In this document: positions 4,966 to 8,592 of the stretch, one piece after another
How positions within the stretch are numbered: the stretch's first letter is position 1
How the letters are laid out: every line of letters starts with the position of its first letter
Assembly: GCA_007136525.1 (NCBI GenBank)
Contig: SLGU01000237.1
Coordinates: 1 to 8,592, forward strand
Direction of reading: 5' to 3'
Source of the DNA: Desulfobacteraceae bacterium
GTDB taxonomy: Bacteria; Desulfobacterota; Desulfobacteria; Desulfobacterales; Desulfosalsimonadaceae
DNA length: 8,592 bases
The notes under the pieces: generated by a model
Told to the model about the DNA's origin: nothing
Seen by the model: the letters and a program-made list of their open reading frames with translations, nothing else
Database searches by the model: none
Program-made: the position numbers and the translations under genes

Positions 4966-7900
4966 TCAGACAGAATTGTGGGATCCGTCATGATTGTAGG
5001 CGGCGGAATCGCCAGTATCCAGGCATCCCTGGACCTGGCCGATGCCGGCTATTTCGTTCACCTGGTTGAAAAGAGGCCCGGCATCGGCGGCCGGATGGCC
5101 CAGCTGGACAAGACCTTCCCCACCAACGACTGCGCCATGTGAATTCTCTCGCCGAAACTGGTCGAGTGCGGTCGGCACTTGAATATCGAGCTTTTAACCC
5201 TCTCCGAGGTGGTTGGTGTAAAAGGGCAGGCAGGCAACTTCACGGTCACGGTCCGCAAAAACCCCCGCTACATCGATATGGACAAATGCATTGCCTGCGG
5301 GATCTGCGCGGAAAAATGCCCCAAGCTGGTCACGGATGATTACAACGTAGGCCTTTCCAAACGGAAATCCGCCTATATCCCCTACGGACAGACAATTCCC
5401 CTCAAATACGCCATTGATGCGGAAAGCTGCATTTTTATCCAGAAGGGAAAGGGGAAATGCCTCGCCTGCGAGAAATTCTGCCCCACCGGGGCCATCAATT
5501 TCAAAGACAAAGAACAAATCGTAACGCTCAACGTGGGCTCCATGATTCTATCGCCCGGGCACAAGGCGTTTGACCCGTCTGTTTTTGATTTTTACGGCTA
5601 CAGGAAAATCCCCGACGTGGTCACCGGCATGGAATATGAGCGGATGCTGTCGCCGGGCGGACCCTTTCAGGGGCACGTGGAAATGCCCTCCAATGGAAAG
5701 ACGCCCGAGAAAATTGCCTGGATTCAGTGCGTGGGATCGCGAAACACCAACAAAAGCGACAATGGATACTGCTCCAGCGTCTGCTGCATGTACGCCATGA
5801 AACAGGCACTGATCACAGAGACCCACATTCCCGGCGGGGGGAAGCAGACCATTTTCTTCATGGACATGCGCTGCCACGGCAAGGAATTCGAACATTATTA
5901 CAATTATGCAAAAAACAAAAACATCCGTTTCATGCGCGCCCGCCCCCACACCATCGAGGCCGGGCCGGGGGGCGTCGGCGTAAAAATGGTCTATTCCACC
6001 GAAGACGGTCAAAAGGTGGAGGAAAACTTTGACATGGCCGTGCTTTCGATCGGCCTGGAAGCGCCCCGGGACGCCCTTGACATCGCGGAGAAAACCGGAA
6101 TCCGGCTGACGAACTACCGATTTGCCGAAACCGGCAGCTTCAATCCCGTGGCCAGCTCCAAAGCGGGCATTTACATTGGTGGATCCTTCATGGGCCCCAT
6201 GAACATCCCCAGCGCCGTTGCCCATGCGTCTTCCGCAGCCTCCTGCGCCGCAAGGGAACTGGTTTCCGCCAGGGGAACCCTCACCCGGAAGAAAATCTAT
6301 CCCCCGGAAGCGGACATTTCGGGCCAGGCGCCAAAAATCGGGGTGTTTGTCTGCTCCTGCGGCATCAACATTGCACAGTACGTGGATGTGGGCGAAATAA
6401 CGGCATATGCGAAAACCCTCCCCCACGTGGCTTACGCGGAAAACAACCTGTTCACCTGCTCCACGGATTCCCAGGGGCAGATGGCAAAGATCGTCCAGGA
6501 GCAGGGGCTGAACCGGGTGGTAATCGCCGCTTGCTCGCCGCGCACCCACGAACCCCTTTTCCAGGATACCTTAAAGGAACTGGGCATCAACGGCTACCTC
6601 GTGGAGATGGCCAACATCCGGAACCAGAACTCCTGGGTTCATCAGAAACAGCCGGAAAAAGCCACGCAAAAGGCAAAAGACCAGGTGCGAATGGCCGTTG
6701 CAAAGGCGGGAAGGGTATATCCCTTATCCCAGATGGAAGTGGCTGTCGTAAGCCGTGCGCTGGTCATCGGCGGCGGCGTGACCGGCATGACCGCGGCCCT
6801 GGGGCTGGCGGACCAGGGCTTTGACACGGTCCTGGTTGAAAAAAGCGGCCGGCTGGGAGGTAATGCATGGCATTTGCAGACCACCGCAAATGGAGAGCCC
6901 ATCCGCCCCATGCTGGACGCCCTTATAGACCGGGTGAACGGGCACGATCGCATTGAAGTGCTCACCAACGCCCGGATCGCAACGGCAACGGGGTCGGTCG
7001 GCAACTTTACCAGCGATGTGGAAACGGATGGCGGCAGCCGAACGCTTTCCTACGGGGTTGCCGTTCTGGCAACGGGGGCTCAGGAATCCGTGCCCGAAGA
7101 ATACCTCTACGGAAAGGATGACCGCGTTCTGACCCACCTGCAGTTCGACCGGCTCCTGACAGACGACCCGGACCGGGTCGATTCCGCCGAAAGCGCGGTG
7201 TTTATCCAGTGCGTGGGATCGCGCGATGAAAAAAGACCCTACTGCAGCCGGCTGTGCTGCACCCACTCGGTAAAAGCCGCGGCTGATCTCAAGGGCCGCA
7301 AACCCGACATGAGCGTGTTCGTCCTGTACCGGGACATGCGCACCTACGGGTTAAACGAAGACCTCTACAAAAAAGCCCGGGAAATGGGCGTGCTGTTCAT
7401 CCGTTACGACCTGGAGAACAAACCGCAGGTGACAACGGACGGAGACCGCCTCATGGTAAAGGTCACCGACCCGGTGATCGACCGGAAAATCGCCATTGAC
7501 ACGGACCTTTTGATCCTTGCCGCCGCGGTCGAGCCCAACGACGTGGAAGACCTGGTGTCCATCTACCGGTGCGCGACAAACCAGGACGGCTTCCTGAACG
7601 AAGCCCACCCGAAACTGCGCCCCGTGGACATGGCGGCCGACGGTCTTTTCGTGGCAGGCATCGGCGCGTTCCCGAAACCGATCGACGAATCCATCTCCCA
7701 GGCCCAGGCGGCCGCATCCCGGGCATCCGTCATCCTTTCCAAAGACGTGATGTATCTGGATGCCATCAAGTCGCACGTCACGGAAAACTGCGACGGATGC
7801 GCCATCTGTCTCGATGTGTGTCCCTACCAGGCCATATCGATCACCGCCTATGCCCAAAACGGCCGCATGGTAAAAAAGGTGGAGACCGACAAGGCGCTGT

Positions 7901-8016
7901 GCAAGGGGTGCGGCATCTGCCAGGCCGCCTGCCCCAAGGGGGGGATAATCGTGCACGGGTTCACCATAGAGCAGCTGCAGGCCCAGATTTACGCGGCCCT
8001 GGACCTGCCGAACTGA
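4963..8016 (+). CDS. hdrA: HdrA-like electron-bifurcating flavoprotein, selenocysteine-containing double-HdrA fusion
   Basis: This 1017-residue FAD/iron-sulfur protein (numbering from ATG 4963) has Sec at residue 60, encoded by the in-frame UGA 5140-5142. HdrA proteins bifurcate electrons at FAD, passing them to HdrBC-type partners and ferredoxin in the cytoplasm.

First half: FAD-binding GGGIAS (13-18), [20 protein letters not shown] around residue 60, a ferredoxin-type cluster (Cys109/112/115/119), a second four-Cys group (156/166/169/173), and the HdrA signature CVGSR with a later CC pair (Cys256/270/274/275).

Second half: an HdrA N-terminal-type domain from about 458 (VCSCGIN, Cys464/466), another GGG dinucleotide motif (603-605), a second CVGSR/CC set (Cys750/761/765/766) and two C-terminal [4Fe-4S] motifs (943/946/949/953 and 980/983/986/990).

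The second half lacks the Sec/Cys motif and the inserted ferredoxin. The reading frame is uninterrupted from the UGA to TGA 8014-8016. A longer form from 4696 is possible. mvhD follows after 19 bp. Confidence 0.93.
5140..5142 (+). other. in-frame UGA recoded as selenocysteine in hdrA
   Basis: The UGA sits within NDCAM-[UGA][12 protein letters not shown]. Related HdrA proteins have Cys here, and the methanococcal enzyme has selenocysteine. Conserved HdrA sequence resumes in the same frame on the very next codon and continues for 957 residues, and a bSECIS-like hairpin follows. A nonsense mutation is much less likely. Confidence 0.9.
5162..5182 (+). promoter_or_regulatory. bacterial SECIS hairpin of hdrA
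   Basis: TCGAGTGC (5162-5169) pairs with GCACTTGA (5175-5182) in an 8-bp stem with one G-U pair and a GGUCG loop (5170-5174). The loop starts 27 nt after the UGA. The bacterial SECIS consensus expects a small apical loop 16-37 nt downstream with G in its first two positions; both conditions are met. It should bind SelB with Sec-tRNA and GTP. Confidence 0.82.
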
Positions 8017-8035
8017 ACATAAAGGAGAAATAAAC

Positions 8036-8518
8036 ATGGCCACAGCATTTGAACCGAAAATCATCGGGTTTCTGTGCAACTGGTGCGCCTATGCCGGCGG
8101 GGACCTGGCCGGAATCATGCGCTTCCAGTATCCAAGCGATATGCGGGCGATCCGGGTGATGTGCTCCGGCATGGTCCCCCCGGATCTCGTTGTGGAGGCC
8201 CTGAACAAGGGGGCGGACGGCGTGCTCGTCATGGGGTGACACCCCGGTGAATGCCATTACCTGGACGGTAATGACAAAGCACAGGCCAGATCGCACGTTA
8301 TCAAACTCGTTCTGGAAGAATCCGGCATCGACCCCGAGCGCTTCGACATCCAGTGGGTATCCTCTGCCGAGGCCGCCCGCTTTGCGGACATCGTCACCCG
8401 TTTCACGGAAAAGATCACCGCATTGGGCCCCAACATCCCCGGCGGCGTCATTGCCGGGCAGGCTGCAACCGTATCCGGAGATGCGGCCAAAAGCCGGCAT
8501 CCGGCCAATCCCGAATAA
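8036..8518 (+). CDS. mvhD: MvhD, hydrogenase iron-sulfur (delta) subunit, selenoprotein
   Basis: This 160-residue protein carries Sec at residue 68, encoded by UGA 8237-8239. MvhD is the small [2Fe-2S] subunit that links the Mvh hydrogenase (or an alternative electron donor) to HdrA. The candidate cluster ligands are all visible: Cys14 and Cys17 in GFLCNWCAYAGGD, Cys43 in RVMCSGMV, Sec68 and Cys73 in VLVMG-Sec-HPGECHYL. The family normally has Cys at position 68 (GCHPGDCHY); methanococcal VhuD has Sec. The frame continues after the UGA with the family C-terminus (ARSHVIKLVLEESGIDPERF, IQWVSSAEAARFADIV) and stops at TAA 8516-8518. The start is supported by AAAGGAGA (8022-8029) and follows hdrA by 19 bp, so the two are co-transcribed. 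If the UGA were a stop, only 67 residues would be made and the last part of the cluster site lost. Confidence 0.93.
8237..8239 (+). other. in-frame UGA recoded as selenocysteine in mvhD
   Basis: The UGA lies in VLVMG-[UGA]-HPGECHY, exactly where MvhD proteins have a conserved cysteine. The same frame then runs 92 more codons of recognisable MvhD sequence, and a bSECIS-like hairpin begins 15 nt later. Confidence 0.9.
8255..8273 (+). promoter_or_regulatory. bacterial SECIS hairpin of mvhD
   Basis: CATTACC (8255-8261) and GGTAATG (8267-8273) form a perfect 7-bp stem capped by UGGAC (8262-8266). The loop starts 22 nt after the UGA and has G at its second position, matching the bacterial SECIS rule. 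Stem length, loop size and distance are close to those of the hdrA hairpin. Confidence 0.85.
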
Positions 8519-8531
8519 AAAGGAGCAGGTG

Positions 8532-8592
8532 ATGAGAGCCGAAGAAATCAGACTGGGCAAAACCAGAAAAAGCCTTTTCAAGGATCACGTCA
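8532..8592 (+). CDS. start of the next operon gene, product not recognised (3' end outside the window)
   Basis: ATG 8532 follows AGGAG (8521-8525) at 6 nt spacing, 13 bp after the mvhD stop, and the frame is open to the window edge. The 20 visible residues (MRAEEIRLGKTRKSLFKDHV) contain no diagnostic motif. Its place after mvhD makes an Hdr/Mvh-associated electron-transfer or hydrogenase protein likely, but this is only context. Confidence 0.6.
   Translation, partial: MRAEEIRLGKTRKSLFKDHV

Noticed and set aside
5140..5178. hdrA as a pseudogene or as two genes, the second starting at TTG 5179.
   Set aside because: The frame is the same on both sides, the codons 5143-5178 encode conserved HdrA sequence, and a SECIS-type hairpin follows the UGA. 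The TTG lies inside the SECIS stem and has no ribosome-binding site of its own.
5548..6549. A 333-codon minus-strand open frame opposite hdrA.
   Set aside because: It is a shadow of the hdrA frame, with low-complexity His/Gly/Ala composition, no ribosome-binding site considered convincing and no family motif.
8036..8239. A 67-residue truncated MvhD.
   Set aside because: The conserved HPGECHY motif and C-terminal part follow in the same frame after the UGA, with a proper stop at 8516-8518.

Overview
The window looks like a chromosomal segment of an anaerobic, probably sulfate-reducing or syntrophic bacterium of the Desulfobacterota (deltaproteobacterial) type. This lineage is inferred, not proved. 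It rests on a large bacterial HdrA that is a double HdrA fusion, an adjacent MvhD, a [NiFe]-hydrogenase maturation protease, and two in-frame UGA codons that behave as selenocysteine codons. Most coding DNA is fairly GC-rich. The toxin-antitoxin pair and the central intergenic region are noticeably more AT-rich.

Left part, 1-1243 (+): the 3' end of an M20-family metallopeptidase/deacylase enters from the left edge. It is followed by a complete YefM-YoeB toxin-antitoxin operon with its own sigma70-like promoter and a palindromic operator over the -10 box. The YoeB active-site residues are intact.

Middle part, 1279-3789 (-): a two-gene operon, read right to left, encodes a SlyD-like FKBP prolyl isomerase with a Cys/His-rich metal-binding tail and then a full-length amylosucrase (GH13). 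Amylosucrase makes alpha-1,4-glucan from sucrose. This unit converges on yoeB.

A 380-base intergenic region (3790-4169) separates slyD from the divergent energy-metabolism operon. It holds a likely minus-strand promoter, an AT-rich tract with a plus-strand promoter candidate, a 13-bp palindrome within a cluster of GCACAA repeats, and a leader inverted repeat.

Right part, 4170-8592 (+): a tight operon of hydrogenase maturation protease, HTH segment continuous with HdrA, MvhD, and the start of a further gene. A naive ORF caller would break hdrA at the UGA at 5140-5142 and mvhD at the UGA at 8237-8239. In both cases the reading frame resumes directly with conserved family sequence. Each UGA is followed at the correct distance by a 7-8 bp hairpin with a 5-nt loop containing a G in the first two positions, as expected of a bacterial SECIS element. 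HdrA and MvhD together form the electron-transfer bridge between an Mvh-type [NiFe] hydrogenase (or another donor) and flavin-based electron bifurcation. The maturation protease suggests that hydrogenase genes lie nearby, probably downstream.

The most unusual feature is a MerR/excisionase-like helix-turn-helix coding segment (4696-4962). It has a strong ribosome-binding site, is translationally coupled to the protease gene, and has no stop codon before the internal, canonical hdrA start. The locus may therefore make both a DNA-binding HTH-HdrA form and a plain HdrA.
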